Part shown: positions 46,103 through 58,310 of the stretch, in pieces
How the letters are laid out: each line of letters opens with the position of its first letter
How positions within the stretch are numbered: position 1 is the stretch's first letter
Source of the DNA: Neopestalotiopsis rosae
Lineage: Eukaryota; Ascomycota; Sordariomycetes; Amphisphaeriales; Sporocadaceae
Assembly: GCA_023078685.1 (NCBI GenBank)
Contig: JALGAS010000006.1
Coordinates: 2,604,001 to 2,668,000 of the forward strand
Direction: 5' to 3'
Length of the DNA: 64,000 nt
Notes under the pieces: generated by a model
Databases searched by the model: none
What the model saw: only the letters and a program-made list of their open reading frames with translations
What the model was told of the DNA's origin: nothing
Made by a program: the position numbers and the translations under genes

Positions 46103-49100
46103 CTAACCACCTTCCGCCTGCTGACTCTGACTCTGCATAAGCGTCGCAAATAATGACGTGCGATCCTCGAGCAGCGCACGCGGATTCCCACGCTCTGCAA
46201 TTACCCCGCCGTTTAGAACGAGAACCATATCGAAACTAAGTATGGTTCTAAGCTTGTGGGCGACGCAGAGCACTGTATGGTGCTCGAAGCGGTCTCTGAT
46301 GGCGGTCTCGATCTTCTGCTCGGTGGCATGGTCTGCCTGGCTCGAGGGCTCATCGAATATGACGATATTCTTGCCCCTTTGCAGGGTGGACCGCGCGAAG
46401 CAGAACAGCTGGCGCTGCCCGTGCGATAGAAGCTCGTCGCCCATGTCCACGTCTAACCCGCCCTTCTGTTGGATCGTGTCCCACAGACCGAAGGCGTCGA
46501 GCGCTGCCGCCATCTCCTCCTCAGTGTGGTCGCGCCCGTATAGCTGCAAGTTGTGGCGCACTGTGCCCCCGATCAGCACGGGATCTTGGGGAAGCGTGAT
46601 AAAACGCTGGCGCAGCGCATCGGGACTCGTGGTGGTGATGTTGACGCCGTCTACCAAGATTTGGCCTTCCTCTAGGGGAATCAGGCGTAGGAGAGTGCCC
46701 AGTAAAGAACTCTTGCCACTTTTTTTCCCATAATTAATTCCAGATAACACACAATACAAGAACAATGAAAATATCAGTGCTGACAAGCTCGATTGTCACA
46801 TACCTTCCTGTTCTGCCGCAAATGGCATATCGCTGGCCTGGTTGGATATCAAAGGATATATTCCGGAGGACTAGCGGTAAAGATGGCCTGCAGAAATCAA
46901 GAATTGATTAGTATCCATAAAAGGGGAGACTTCCAAGGATTCCATTAAACATAGAGAGCGAATTCGATGTATTTCGGGATCAAAGGGCGGCTCTACGTAC
47001 GTGTACCTCGCAGACACATCCACGAACGTGATGCTGCCCTGCCCAGACCACTCTTTGTGACCATCGTCCGCCGCCGCGGAGACCTGTAGAGTACTACTTG
47101 TACTCACAAATTTCACTCTGTCGTTTCTTTCAGAAGCGGTCTCCATGGTGAACGCACGCACACGTTCGATAGCGCCCATGCTGATCTCAAGCTCAGTCCA
47201 GTGCTGGATGACGTTCTTAGCCGAGGCCCCAAAGCTCGAGGCCCCAAAGAGAGCCAAGCCCAGCGTCGCGTTCGCCTGAGACCGCGTAGCCACGCCTATG
47301 GCAATGATGGTGACGGCGAGCGCCGCGGTGATTAGGTCTAACATCAAGTTCAGCCAATTCTGCGCCGCAAAAAGCAGAAAGAAGGGCTTTTGGCTGGTCA
47401 TGACAGCGGCCTGGTTCTTGCGCCTGTAGGCCGCCTGCCAGCGCATCGCCCGTATTGTCGCGAGGCCGCTGAGTGCTTCCTGGAATTGCGAAAATAGCGG
47501 CGCCTTGGATTCGATCTCGAGCTGCCGCAGCTGCCGCGATGTAGGCAGATATGTCCGTTGCAGCCAGTAGACGGCGGCCGCCACGACAGGGATGGCGAGG
47601 CCAGACCATGGCGCACCGTAAATGATGATACCACATTGTCCGATGGCTCCAAAGAATTGTGTCACAGTGCCCAGTAGATTGTACGGTAACTCAGTATCGA
47701 TGAGCTGGAGATCCTGACTAAATCTGTTGATGGTCTTGCCGGCTGCTGTGGAGTCTGAGAACGACATGGGCGCGCTGAAAGTAGTCAAAAGTTAGACGAT
47801 TTTTATTCGGGTACATTTGCGAAGTGCCATATTTGCTCTTCGACTTGCAGGATAGGGTGTGAGCATACTCTAGAACGGTATCCAGGAGGGCTGCATGGCA
47901 GCGATCAGCAGACTTTTCTGCAATGGCAAACATAAAGAAACTGCAGACCACACGAATCAAGTCAGTAGATTGATGGCTGGCAAATTTGATGAGACGTTGT
48001 TCTCGGCTAGACGTACAGATTTGCAACGCTCCAAGAGAGCAATTGGACGGCTCCCAAGACGAAATATACGCCAATGTAGTAGTTTTGGCGGCGATCCGGA
48101 TCAACCACGTTGTTCTGGGCCCATCTTACTGCCCATATCTCTACTGAAAAGTCAGTATTCTAACAATCAAGTAGTTGATGCAAGATCTGGATGTGGGAGA
48201 CTCAACGTCCAACCATGGAAGCCGCAATGAAGCCAGCAATTATGACGAGAAATATTAGGAACTTTCGCTTTCCGCCGCCGCCTATGTAGTACCTATAAGC
48301 GGCAGGGTCTTTGGCGGGTGCCGGAAGGCCGCCACCTGTCACCGATGATGGTTTTTGATAATCTCGCCCAACTACAAGGCCTCCGATAACCTCGAGCGTG
48401 CTTGAAGGCCTGATATTTGGCGTCTGGTATTCATCCTCGTCTCCGGACTCCTCGTCTAACCACGATGCATTCGTTCGACGGAATTTCGCTAGGAGAGAAT
48501 CCCTCCTCCGAATGTCACCGGAATCTGTCAACGTAATGACACGATCAGCGAACTTGGTCTGTTTAGCTACCTCAAATGTTAGCTTTTGTTTCTACTCGAC
48601 CATGGATACTGCATCCGCCTAACGCCACGTAAGGTCTGATGATCTAGTCAGACAGTCGTGACATACCCGTGCTTGTTGCCCATATAACTAACGCCGGATG
48701 TTTCCTGAGCAGACCCTGTGGTCCAAATAGCGCATCTAGAACCTCATTTTCCGTGCGGCCATCTAGGCCGTTGAAAGGATCGTCTAGAATGAGGATGGGC
48801 GCCCTGGAGTATATGGCTCGGGCGAGGGCTATTCGTTTCTTCTGACCGCCACTCAGGCTTCCTCCAGCATTTCCGATCACCGTTTCGTCTGCTTCTGCCA
48901 TCATACTGACGTCCTTGTGGAGGGCGGTCACTTGCAGAACCGTATTGTACCAGCGTTCCTCAAAGACGCCCAAGCCGATGATGTTTTCCCGGATACTAGC
49001 ATGGGTAAGCCAGGGAGCCTGGCTGCAGTACCCGATGTGCCGGCTCGTGATGCCGACGACGCCCTCGGAATGCTCTGTCTCGCCGAGCACCATTCGGAGC

Positions 49101-51311
49101 AACGTCGTCTTGCCGCTGCCGGTAGGACCAACTACGGCCACGACGCTCGGCGAAGAGGCTTCGAAGTTGGCGTTGCTGACGACCATGGGACCTTCGGTGC
49201 TCCAACCGGCGCACGCCCGGCTCAGTCGAAGCGTGATGGGATAGTTTCTCATTTTTTGCCGCATTGACTTGAGGCGTATGGCCCCACCGTGAGCCTGTGC
49301 TCGGGGCAGTAAAGGCTCACCTAAATCGTCGTCGTTCTCAGCGGGCAGACGGGAATTGCGGCCTGGCAGAAGTGCGCGTTTGTCTTCACGCGTGTTTTCA
49401 CTTAGCAGAAAAGACTCGATTCGCTTGAGGGAAGCCCCAGCGGTCACGATATCTACAGAGCTCTGGAGCATCTGTCCGATGTTATTACCGAATATACCCA
49501 GAGTGGTTAAGACCTGGTACACAGCAGCCGGCGTAAGGACCACGTCTGACTTGGGCCCGACCTGCACGTTGTACACGGTGAAAGCGATGATAGGACCCAT
49601 TATGACAGGGATGAACATAGACCACAGCACGAGAACCATGACTTGCCGAAACTTGCGCATCCTGCGCACCTCGGCTCGGCGCAGAGCCAGTATGTCGCGG
49701 CGGACGACCGCGGAAGCGCCCGTCATCTTGATTCCTTTCATAGCTTTTAGTGCCTGCGTCGTGCCCACGATGCGCATCTCCATCCCTTTGAGCCACTCAT
49801 TCTGCCGCTTGCCTGCAGATCCAGCAATCAGGCCCGTGAACCCAACGAAAACAAGTGTCAGCCCTCCCACAGCGGCTGTTGCCAGCCCGATCTGTGTCTG
49901 CAGGATGAAGAGCCCGATGGCGAGCTCGATGGGCGATGCCCATGCCTCATGCATGTTGCGCGTCCCCGTTGCGAACCTCTCAACGTCGGCGCTCATGAGC
50001 GTTGATGCCGAGTCTCGAGCGGGCGACGAAGCGCTGAGCTTGAGACTGTGACTGTGAATCTTGCTGACCAGGTCGGCGCGGACGGCGGTTACGGCACGAG
50101 CTGTGCATTGGCGATAGAACGCTTGCGAAGCCTATCTCAAGCATATGTTATGGTTCTTATTCTGTCATTGTGTTTGGAAAGTGGTATGGGAAGAAGACGA
50201 AGATTCTCACCCCAAGGCCAACGTAAACGATCACGTAGGCGGCGATCAAACCACCACCGACCTTGTACGTGTTGTTGTTCAATGGTTCCGCGAGCCATTC
50301 GGTAGCTCTGGTGATAAGAAAAGGCTGAGCGAAGAGAAACCCCGTGTATGCGAGTCTTGAGGGAATGGCACTGAGAATCAACCATTTGCGCACTGCGAAA
50401 ATATGGTGGAAAATAGACGATCCGACCAACGTGTCCGCGTTTTCGTGCCCACTACCTGTGCCAGATCCCTGACCGCACGGCATTTTGCTGTCGCCTGCGC
50501 GTGTCAATATGTGTTCAATTTCGGGGAGGGACTCGGATTTCAATGGAGTCTTCTGCTGTCCTAGCCGAAGCAGGGGAAGCAACCACCATATAAACAGACG
50601 TGAGATGATACTGGCCCGCTCATCTGAAGAGGGGCTACGGACACCTGGCTGGATTTCTTTTTGGCGCAGCTCAAGGATGAAGACGATAGACTTGAGGCAG
50701 GAGAAAGCTGTCTGCACAGAAGCGACGGGCGCGTTGTCCGGCATCGACCAGAGTGTGCGAGCGCGTAATGAGTCGGCTACGGTAGAGTAGCCTAGATAGA
50801 AGACCAGTATTGTTGAGGCACGCACCGACCTCCCGTGTTCAAGATGAGAAACCACTACAAGTATGATGGCGCCGATGACCCCTAGGACCGAGGCTGCAAT
50901 GGTTGCTCGGGTAAGAGAAGTCTTCGGTATTACCTGAACAGCCAACAAGGCTGCTTGCAAGATGATTAATACAACATGACTACCCTGCCGCACCAATCAA
51001 TCGACATTAGTTGGTATGGATAGGTAAAGAGAGATGAAACAGGTGACTATGGGAGTGACATAGATCACAGTGATTCTTACCAATTTGAGCCCATGCAGGA
51101 CAGGAGAAGCAACGACGACATCATGCCGGATCAGCTGCCAAAGGCGTATGGCGGCCAACAGGACAAGAACAGCCAACGGTCCCGCGAACAAAACAACCTC
51201 TTGGAAAAAGAGTGTCAAGTCAAAGTCATGACCGCACCCATGAACTTGGGGCCCCCACACGTTCTCGACCGCAATTGAACACGGCAATGACTCTTGTCGC
51301 AGCTCTATCAT
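46103..51311 (-). CDS. ABCC-type (multidrug-resistance-like) full ABC transporter
   Basis: Nine exons: 51311-51081, 50984-50211, 50131-48667, 48566-48207, 48143-48017, 47940-47869, 47774-47001, 46887-46804, 46718-46103; 1,500 aa. Order: N-terminal TMD0-like helices (first about 300 residues), TMD1, NBD1, TMD2, NBD2. NBD1: Walker A 'GPTGSGKTT' (about residue 669), 'LSGGQKKRIALARA', Walker B 'ILILDDPFNGLDG'. NBD2: Walker A 'GRTGSGKSS' rebuilt over the last intron (about residue 1296), signature 'LLSHGQRQL', Walker B 'IVIFDEPSSQAD', H-loop 'CVAHK'. So NBD1 has Asp where the catalytic Glu should be and NBD2 keeps Glu: an asymmetric ATPase as in other ABCC pumps. A plasma- or vacuolar-membrane exporter; neighbouring P450s suggest metabolite efflux. 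Intron 4 uses a weaker GTTGAG donor. Confidence 0.9.
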
Positions 51312-51876
51312 GGCTCGATATCTGTGTCCAAGTATGAATCACCTCTCTTGGTCGGTCGCGAATTGGGTGGACGGGTGGCGAGCAAGGATGTACGGCGGGC
51401 AAAGGGATCGCAATGTGAGGGTGCAAACAAAACCACAGAGTACGAAAGCTGTGGTCCCCGACGACCAGGACCTAGCAACTCATGCTAGGTGCTGTGACGT
51501 GGCTTGGCGTTTGCGATTTCCCATCCCTTCTCCCGAATTGTCAATAGAGACTTGTGATGACATACTGCCGTTGATGCATGGGTGGCACCACTGAAACCAG
51601 GCACGGCTCGGGGCTTAACTTGGCGTGGCACCACGGCATCGATTGGACTACCCCAGCTTCTAGGCGGCCGCATAGCAGGCCTAAACGAGAGAAATTCAGC
51701 ATGTGTGGTATCTTCTTCTGGGTGATGTTACTGCGATTTAGGATTGATGCTCCAAGTGCACAGGATGGTCTGTTGCGCTCTTGAGTCTACGTGGCGCCGC
51801 TCTCATCAATTCGCTGGCAGAGTGTTTCCCTCGCCAAAGCTTCCGCGCGCAGACGGTCTGATCGCAAAAGTTCAGG
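51312..51876. other. Divergent promoter region, nothing else recognised
   Basis: 0.56 kb between the ABC transporter start (minus) and the zinc-finger gene start (plus). No gene visible. Confidence 0.5.
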
Positions 51877-52857
51877 ATGGACGCTATAGACAACTCAGGT
51901 ACTCCGGGGCAAGAAGACTTGGAGATCTTCAGACGTGTCATGAAGGTCATGAACATACTCCAGAACAAGGCATTGAATAATTCCAGAGATCACCCAGTAC
52001 CACTATCCGGAGCAGCGTCGTCTCTTCATGAATCTGTTAGTGATCGAAACCCGATAGATGATCGGATGGAGGATGAGGACGGGAGTTCCGATAGCGGAGA
52101 TGAAATCTTGAGCGACAACGACGATATTGAACAAGGAGAGGAAATGGACGAAATCGATGATGAGAATGACGATGATGATGATGATGAAGATGACATCATC
52201 TGGGAGACTGACGATGGTTCGGCTCTGGAAGATGAAGCAGTCATGGCCAGAAGTGTCAGTGAAGATCAAGATGGCGAGCAGGACGAGGATGAGGGGGACG
52301 AAGACGATTTCATTGGCGAAAGCGAGTTTGAAGAGGAAGAGGATAATAGCGATACCGACGAGATAGTCTCGTACGAAAAGGAGCTGTCACAACCAGAACC
52401 ACAACCAGTACCGCCACCAACGACGCCGACTACTTTGGAAAACTCAACTGCCAGCCAGCCTCTCGCTTCTGGAACAACCTCCCAGTATCCTCTGACGGTT
52501 CCCGCAGTCAGCCCAACCGCCTTCGTTCCCAATATTTTGCCTGTTCCTCGCACCAGCATCAGCACCAGTAAGGGGACAGATGCAGACAGTACGAAAGCCG
52601 ACAACGATGGCGGGGGCCATTACTGTTGGAAGCACGGCTGTGACGGACGCAAGTTCGCAACACGAAGTAATCTGCGGCGCCACCAACAAGAGAAATCGCG
52701 AGCTCGACCCTCATGTCAATGCCCTCACTGCGGTGCCGTCTTCAGTCGGACTACGGCGCGTAACACACACGTTGCCAGGGGAAGTTGCAATCGGATCAGA
52801 CGCTATTCAAACGGGCGCGTTCGGCCGCACGAGAGAGTCCAAGACGATCATTCATGA
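51877..52857 (+). CDS. Acidic zinc-finger protein, probable transcription factor
   Basis: Single exon, 326 aa, ATG in CAGGATGG context. Residues about 65-165 are almost wholly Asp/Glu/Ser, including a run of seven Asp, followed by a Pro/Thr-rich linker. The C-terminus (about 250-310) holds two zinc-finger-like units: '[21 protein letters not shown]' (C-x4-C-x13-H, no clear fourth ligand at the usual place) and '[20 protein letters not shown]' followed by GSC (C-x2-C-x12-H-x5-C, C2HC type). The layout suggests a DNA-binding factor with an acidic activation region. Similar fungal proteins are numerous; target genes unknown. It sits between the ABC pump and the P450 block and could regulate them (inference). 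Confidence 0.75.
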   Translation: MDAIDNSGTPGQEDLEIFRRVMKVMNILQNKALNNSRDHPVPLSGAASSLHESVSDRNPIDDRMEDEDGSSDSGDEILSDNDDIEQGEEMDEIDDENDDDDDDEDDIIWETDDGSALEDEAVMARSVSEDQDGEQDEDEGDEDDFIGESEFEEEEDNSDTDEIVSYEKELSQPEPQPVPPPTTPTTLENSTASQPLASGTTSQYPLTVPAVSPTAFVPNILPVPRTSISTSKGTDADSTKADNDGGGHYCWKHGCDGRKFATRSNLRRHQQEKSRARPSCQCPHCGAVFSRTTARNTHVARGSCNRIRRYSNGRVRPHERVQDDHS

Positions 52858-53135
52858 ATGATCATCCATAAATAGGTCGGCCGTGGTTTAGTGAACCAAG
52901 TTTCAAAAATCCTCTGATTCGCAATGCAGCCTACATGTTTGTGTGTATGTATCTCTCGAATGAGCCGAAAGCATATCACCCTACACCAGGGGGAAAACTT
53001 CTCAAGGCAGAACATGTATCATTGGCTTTGTCTCCAATGACCGACATGGTAACACAACATTTTGGTGTAGGTGGATCATGTACTTCGAGTTGAAACAGAT
53101 TCCAGAACTCAACATGACTCTCTCGTCCCGCAAGA

Positions 53136-55083
53136 TTACTTCGTCCTCAGAATCAGGAAAACATCCTCACCCTGTACTGCTGGCAAACTGGCCCCCGGAC
53201 TAGGCGTGCTGAGATCAACCCTAGGGAAGTTGATCGAGTCGATCCCAGTGGCTTTGGTCTGTCCGAGTTCGCGTTTGGCACCGACACTCTCTCTTGTCCT
53301 GTCAATATCAATGTGGATGTCGAACTTTGTGACCATGGCTGCGACCGCGTAGGCGATGATTCTCTTTGCGAAGAACCGGCCGGGACAGAGGCTGTGTCCA
53401 CCGCCGAATGGTCGGTAAGACCGTGAAGAATATAGTTTGGGATCCCTGACAAAGCGGTCCGGGTTCATTCTGCTGGAATCCTCCCCCCAAACCAAACTAT
53501 CCAGGTGCAACTGATGAACAGGCAACTGTATGATGGTTAGGCAACGGTCAGATACGCAGACGAGGCTTTTGCATTGGCTGTGAACCTACTAGAACTTTAC
53601 TCCCGGATTGGAGTATCTTGTCCCCGACAGGAGTTGGACCGATGACATCGCGGCCAAGCGCACTCGCCACTGTGAGGCGGGCTACTTCGCTTATCAATGA
53701 GTCCAGATATGGACAGCTTTTTGCTACATATGGCTCGTTCAATTGCCCATCTTTGATAGCCGGCGAGACTTCGTTGCGGATGCGTTCCAAGAGCGATGCG
53801 TCATATGCCATGTAGGCAAGGATCCAAAAAGATACTTTGTGAACATTGCCCAATATGCTATCATAAATGCAGTCAATAATTGAGTTGATTCTTTGCTGGA
53901 GTGAAATCGGTTGCAGACTCACGTCCAAAAGTGGAACACAAGGACTCTCGCTATGTCCTGATTATTGCACCCCACGTCCTTGAGCATTGACTCGGTGGTC
54001 TTGGTGAAGTAGGCAGCGTCGCCACGCCTCTCGGCTGGCATGCTAAGATATTTCACAAACGTGTCAATCATCACGTCGCGGGCGTTCAGCATGTCGCGGC
54101 TCAGCATTTTGGGCAGCTTAAACATGTATTTCCAGCTTGTTCGTTCCCAAGTGATGAAAGAGTCTACCAAGGCCGGGTTCGAACCCAGAATCTGATCTCC
54201 CAAGAACGACGTTATGAGGCCTCCAACGAAGACATGAATGCATGTATGGAGTAGCGATACCGTGATGCCGTTGCCCGACTTCGAGATAACGGACGGACTG
54301 CTCCCATCTGCTACGTGATCTAGGATCTGATTGATATCAGGGATGACTCTTTTGTACAAGAGGTCGTCCAATAGCGGTCCTGGCTTAAGCTGGCGGCGGT
54401 GAAATTCATCGATCATCCAGGCGGGTACCTGTGGGCGTCCCATGTCGATATTATGCTTGGCTGACGGATCGAGGTGAAATAACTTGCTGAAACCACCTTG
54501 GGAAACACCAAGCCACCTTAGTAACTCCTTGGGAGCACTGTGCATGGTTATTGTAGTAGTATTTGCAAGAAGGTCAGCCACGTCTTCGGGAGAGGAGCAG
54601 ACATATATGCGCGAGCCAGCGATCCATAGGCTGTAAGGATCCTTGGAACTTTTGAAGTATTTTCTGTCATGATGGGTCAGCTGATGAGACTCTCATATAA
54701 GCCTCTCATCGAATGAATGTATTGCTCACCTTGCCTTCTCGAGCGTTCCATAATAGTCTTTGGAGAACGAGAGGGCGTGGCCTATCTATGATATTAGTCA
54801 CATTCTGAAGATCACTGCGCGTCTTTTCTCCGCGACCATGGTACCAAAATCTGTTGATGTCAGTCAACTCAATTACTCTGAGCACTGGAGTCATAGTGAG
54901 CGCACAGGGAATCCAATAGGGCAATTCTTTCGGCTCCTTTGGTCTGAGCACCGGAATGATCGTAAATCTCCAAAGCCTCCAGCAAAGTACTACAGCACCT
55001 AAAGCTGACCAGGGCAAGAAGCTAGGCCAAAAGCTCTGCTGAAAATAGTCTAAAACCACAGCGAAAGATATTGAAAGCATCAT
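53136..55083 (-). CDS. Cytochrome P450 with CYP7/CYP8-like I-helix
   Basis: Five exons: 55083-54906, 54781-54730, 54663-53923, 53857-53590, 53525-53136; 542 aa. Introns 2-4 (64-66 nt) are well supported; intron 1 (54905-54782, GTGCGC donor) is less certain, but its exon 2 reads 'HALSFSKDYYGTLEKARKYF', the expected N-terminal P450 motif. Membrane anchor at residues about 2-40, then 'RPKEPKELPYWIP'. I-helix 'FWTILGNVHKVSFWILAYMA' has no Asp/Glu-Thr pair and resembles CYP7/CYP8 members. 'SEVARLTVASALGR' gives ExxR, and the heme loop is 'YRPFGGGHSLCPGRFFAKRI'. Substrate unknown; relatives act on sterols, oxysterols or peroxides. A TATA box lies 87-94 bp upstream. Confidence 0.87.
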
Positions 55084-55558
55084 CTCCAATATGGCTAGGA
55101 GCTTCAAGTTGACCTATCCTGAAATTCCATTTATGTTGATACTATTGTAGGCGAGTTCGTGACAAGAACTATTTATACCACTCGACTTAATCCACCAACG
55201 AATATCGCCAGATTATGGGGTCAGTTTTCGGAAAAGCTACCTGTTTCGGAAAAGGCCAATCCCTAGACCAGTGGATTGAAGGATCAGACTCAATGCCACC
55301 ACAAAGCCCCTTTTGGTAAAAAGAAATACTACGAGAGACAGTGTAATGAGTAAATTACAAATCGATTAATCCCCGCATGCACACCTAGCTAAAGCCTGAC
55401 GTTTAAATGTGGCTGGATCCTACGTGATTTTGACTTGCCAGGCCACATTTCCGTACAACCCATGACGTTCGGAAATATCGTTTTGCATCTCTTGTTCGCG
55501 AAATTGACGAATCATCTGCATTCAATAAACAAGACCTTGTATACTTCTTTTAGCGACA
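55084..55558. other. Divergent promoter region between two P450 genes
   Basis: 475 bp between divergent P450 start codons, short enough to serve both genes. AT-rich; apart from the TATA box no recognised motif. Confidence 0.5.
55170..55177 (-). promoter_or_regulatory. TATA box of the CYP7/8-like P450
   Basis: TATAAATA on the minus strand, 87 bp upstream of the ATG at 55083. Confidence 0.5.
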
Positions 55559-57314
55559 ATGCCCTACTTTCCGTGGCGTGTAATGACGGCCGTTTCGGCA
55601 CTGACGTCTTATCTTTTTGTCGCACCGACAGCAGCAGACTACAGGGTTATTTGGTTTGCACTCATCTTTGATATCATTTGGTTAATACAATTCTCCATTT
55701 GGGTGTTTTGGGCTGTCATCTTGTATCCGAAGTTTTTATCCCCGCTGATAGGCTTCCCTGAGCCGCCTGGTGGCTCGTGGTGGAATGGCCAATTAAGCAA
55801 TATGATAGCAAAACCAAGGGGCATACCTATGCGAGAATGGTAAGAATCAATCTAGTCCTTCATTACACGGCATATTCTCCTAAATTTACACGTCGATATT
55901 GATTCTCACCGCCCTATCTAGGGCCGCGTCAGTTCCTAATGAGGGAGTCATCCGATTCCTCGATTTTCTTAATCAGGAGCGACTGCTCATTGTCGGATCA
56001 AAGGCTCTTGCCGAGGTTCTTGTCACCAATAACTATGACTTTCAGAAACCCTATGAATTTCGCGTCTTCCTTGGGAGAATTCTGGGTGATGGTATCGTTT
56101 TGGCCGAGGGCGATGAACACAGGCATCAGCGAAAAAGTCTCATGCCAGCCTTTGCCTCGCGGCATATAAAGGAGCTTTACCCGGTGTTTTGGAACAAAGG
56201 GCGTGAAGTCGTCGAGGCTATGACTGACGCCGTGATCTCCCAGTCGTCCAAGTCCGAGGACGACACCAAATCGGCCGTGTTGGAGATCAGTAACTGGACT
56301 TCCCGTGTCACGCTCGACATTATAGGGGTCGCGGGCCTCGGCCGCAGCTTCAACGCTATTCAAGACGAGTCATCCGACCTCTGTCAAGCATACCACACGA
56401 TTATGGCGCCTAACATAGCTACTCACGTTCTCGGCTTCCTCCGCCTGTTTATTCCCAATGCTATCGTGAACCGTATCCCTGTCAAGCGCAACGACGATCT
56501 CACAGCGGCAGTCGAGCTTATTCGCTCAACGGCTAAGGACCTAGTCAGAGAGAAGAGACGAAAGCTAGCCGCCAGCGAAAAGGGCCAGATGGATCACGAT
56601 ATCTTGTCAATAGCCATCGAATCGGGCGGGTTTTCCGATGAGAACCTCGTAGACCAGGCCATGACGTTCTTGGCAGCCGGGCACGAAACGACGGCGTCAT
56701 CAATGACATGGGCGGTTTATATGCTCGCCCGGCATCCCGAGATACAGGCTCGCCTACGAGCCGAGATCCGCGAGAAGCTCCCGTCGCTCAAAGACGCGAG
56801 ACGAGATATAACGAGCCTCGAAATCGATCGCATGCCGTACCTTAATGCCGTATGCAGCGAGCTACTTCGGTACTTCGCGCCAATTCCCATGACGATGCGT
56901 GATGCAGCTCGAGACACTACTATCCTGGGCCGGCACGTGCCGAAGGGTACGCGCATCGTCCTATGTCCTTGGGCTACGAACCGGGACGTAAAGGAGTGGG
57001 GGCCCGATGCCCACTCATTTAACCCTGATCGATGGATTCCCAAGTTTGATGGCGATAAAGCCGCGGCTAATGGCGGCGGCAAGACGAAGTATTCGCTGTT
57101 GACCTTTATTCATGGTCCGCGCGGCTGTATCGGCGCGGGCTTCTCTAGGGCCGAATTCGCGTGTCTGCTGGCTACGTGGGTGGGACGTTTCGATTTTCGG
57201 CTGGCAAATGAAGAAGATCATGATGAAGAGACACTCGCGATATTTCCTAGCGGTGTGACGGCGAGGCCGGACAAGGGCCTCCACGTACAATGCACTATCG
57301 TGGATAGTTGGTGA
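55559..57314 (+). CDS. Cytochrome P450 with canonical I-helix
   Basis: Two exons, 55559-55839 and 55922-57314 (82-nt intron, GTAAGA..TAG), 557 aa. Two hydrophobic N-terminal segments (about residues 8-25 and 28-60) anchor it in the ER. 'FLAAGHETTASSMTWAVYML' is the oxygen-activation motif, 'CSELLRYFAPIPMTMRDAA' holds ExxR, 'FNPDRWIPKF' the PERF motif and 'LTFIHGPRGCIGAGFSRAEF' the heme loop with axial Cys. The pattern fits fungal CYP3-clan-like monooxygenases often found in biosynthetic clusters; subfamily not assigned. Undamaged. Confidence 0.93.
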
Positions 57315-57859
57315 GTAGCCAGTCAGCTAAATGTTGCGGGTCATCAGTAGAAACGCCAATGCCGGCAGAAGATGCCATCGAGTCTCTTCCTCGTCCGAAG
57401 AAGCAAAAAGGGGGCTGGTGTAGATGTTGGCAGCGGCATATAGTCATGTCTACCTGCTCAGAAAGTACTTCTAGACTTGCTGCAAAGCACTGAATCAATA
57501 TGTTGAGTTTATATCATTGACGCTAAGATCTCACCGTTCCTGATAAAGGGACATCGTCTTTGTTGCACAATTAGAACTACTTCATAGCCCCATCAAAAAC
57601 TATCCGATCCCGGAAATATGGAAGCAGCCGGAGTCGGGAGTCATGATGAAGGCGATATATGGCACACAGTAGTAGTGCTAATGCACAATCAATCGTTCGA
57701 TTTATATATATTAATAACAACAGGGATTCATCCCAGGTGCCTCCGCAAAGTACTTCACGCCCGCAATCACGCGGTGTCAGCTAAAGCAGTACTTGTAGGG
57801 TTCTTTTTGACGTCCGCACGAAGTAAGTGCATCATGGGCATTGCGACAGACATGGCTGA

Positions 57860-57897
<38 letters not shown>

Positions 57898-58310
57898 ATG
57901 TGCTCCTTTGACGACTAGCCCGAGCCACAATGTTCATTAGAACCATGGCAACATCTTGCATGCATGCAGTCTTAGTCACAATCTTGGAGAGCAGTAAACC
58001 CTGATGGCATGTAAGAACTGTCTTATTAACCAGAATGACATGAACTAGACGCATCGTGACGGTCAAGGATGAAATCCTTCCTGGGCAAACTAGCCAATAT
58101 GCCTGCAACTGGGTGGCAGCGATGGAGGGAGGGGGTGGCAGCACCCAGAGTGATTGGGGATTGCAGGAACAGGAATCGCCCCGTTCTCAACCATTCCCAA
58201 GAAGTTTAACATATCGGCCGAATGTGTTCGGATTTAAAAAGTGGGCTTACCACAGCTTACACTGTTGTGGTCGTTGTGGTTGTTGCTGCTGCTGCTGTGG
58301 CGGCCAACTT
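57315..58310. other. Intergenic with TG microsatellite
   Basis: 1.0 kb between convergent stops. Holds a TG repeat and no recognisable gene. Confidence 0.5.
57861..57901. repeat. (TG)n microsatellite
   Basis: Ten uninterrupted TG units followed by 'TATA' and further TG units on the plus strand. Potentially polymorphic. Confidence 0.9.

Noticed and set aside
54175..54186. GGGTTCGAACCC, resembling a tRNA T-arm and B box
   Set aside because: It lies inside a P450 exon with an intact frame, and no acceptor stem, D-arm or anticodon arm is found around it.
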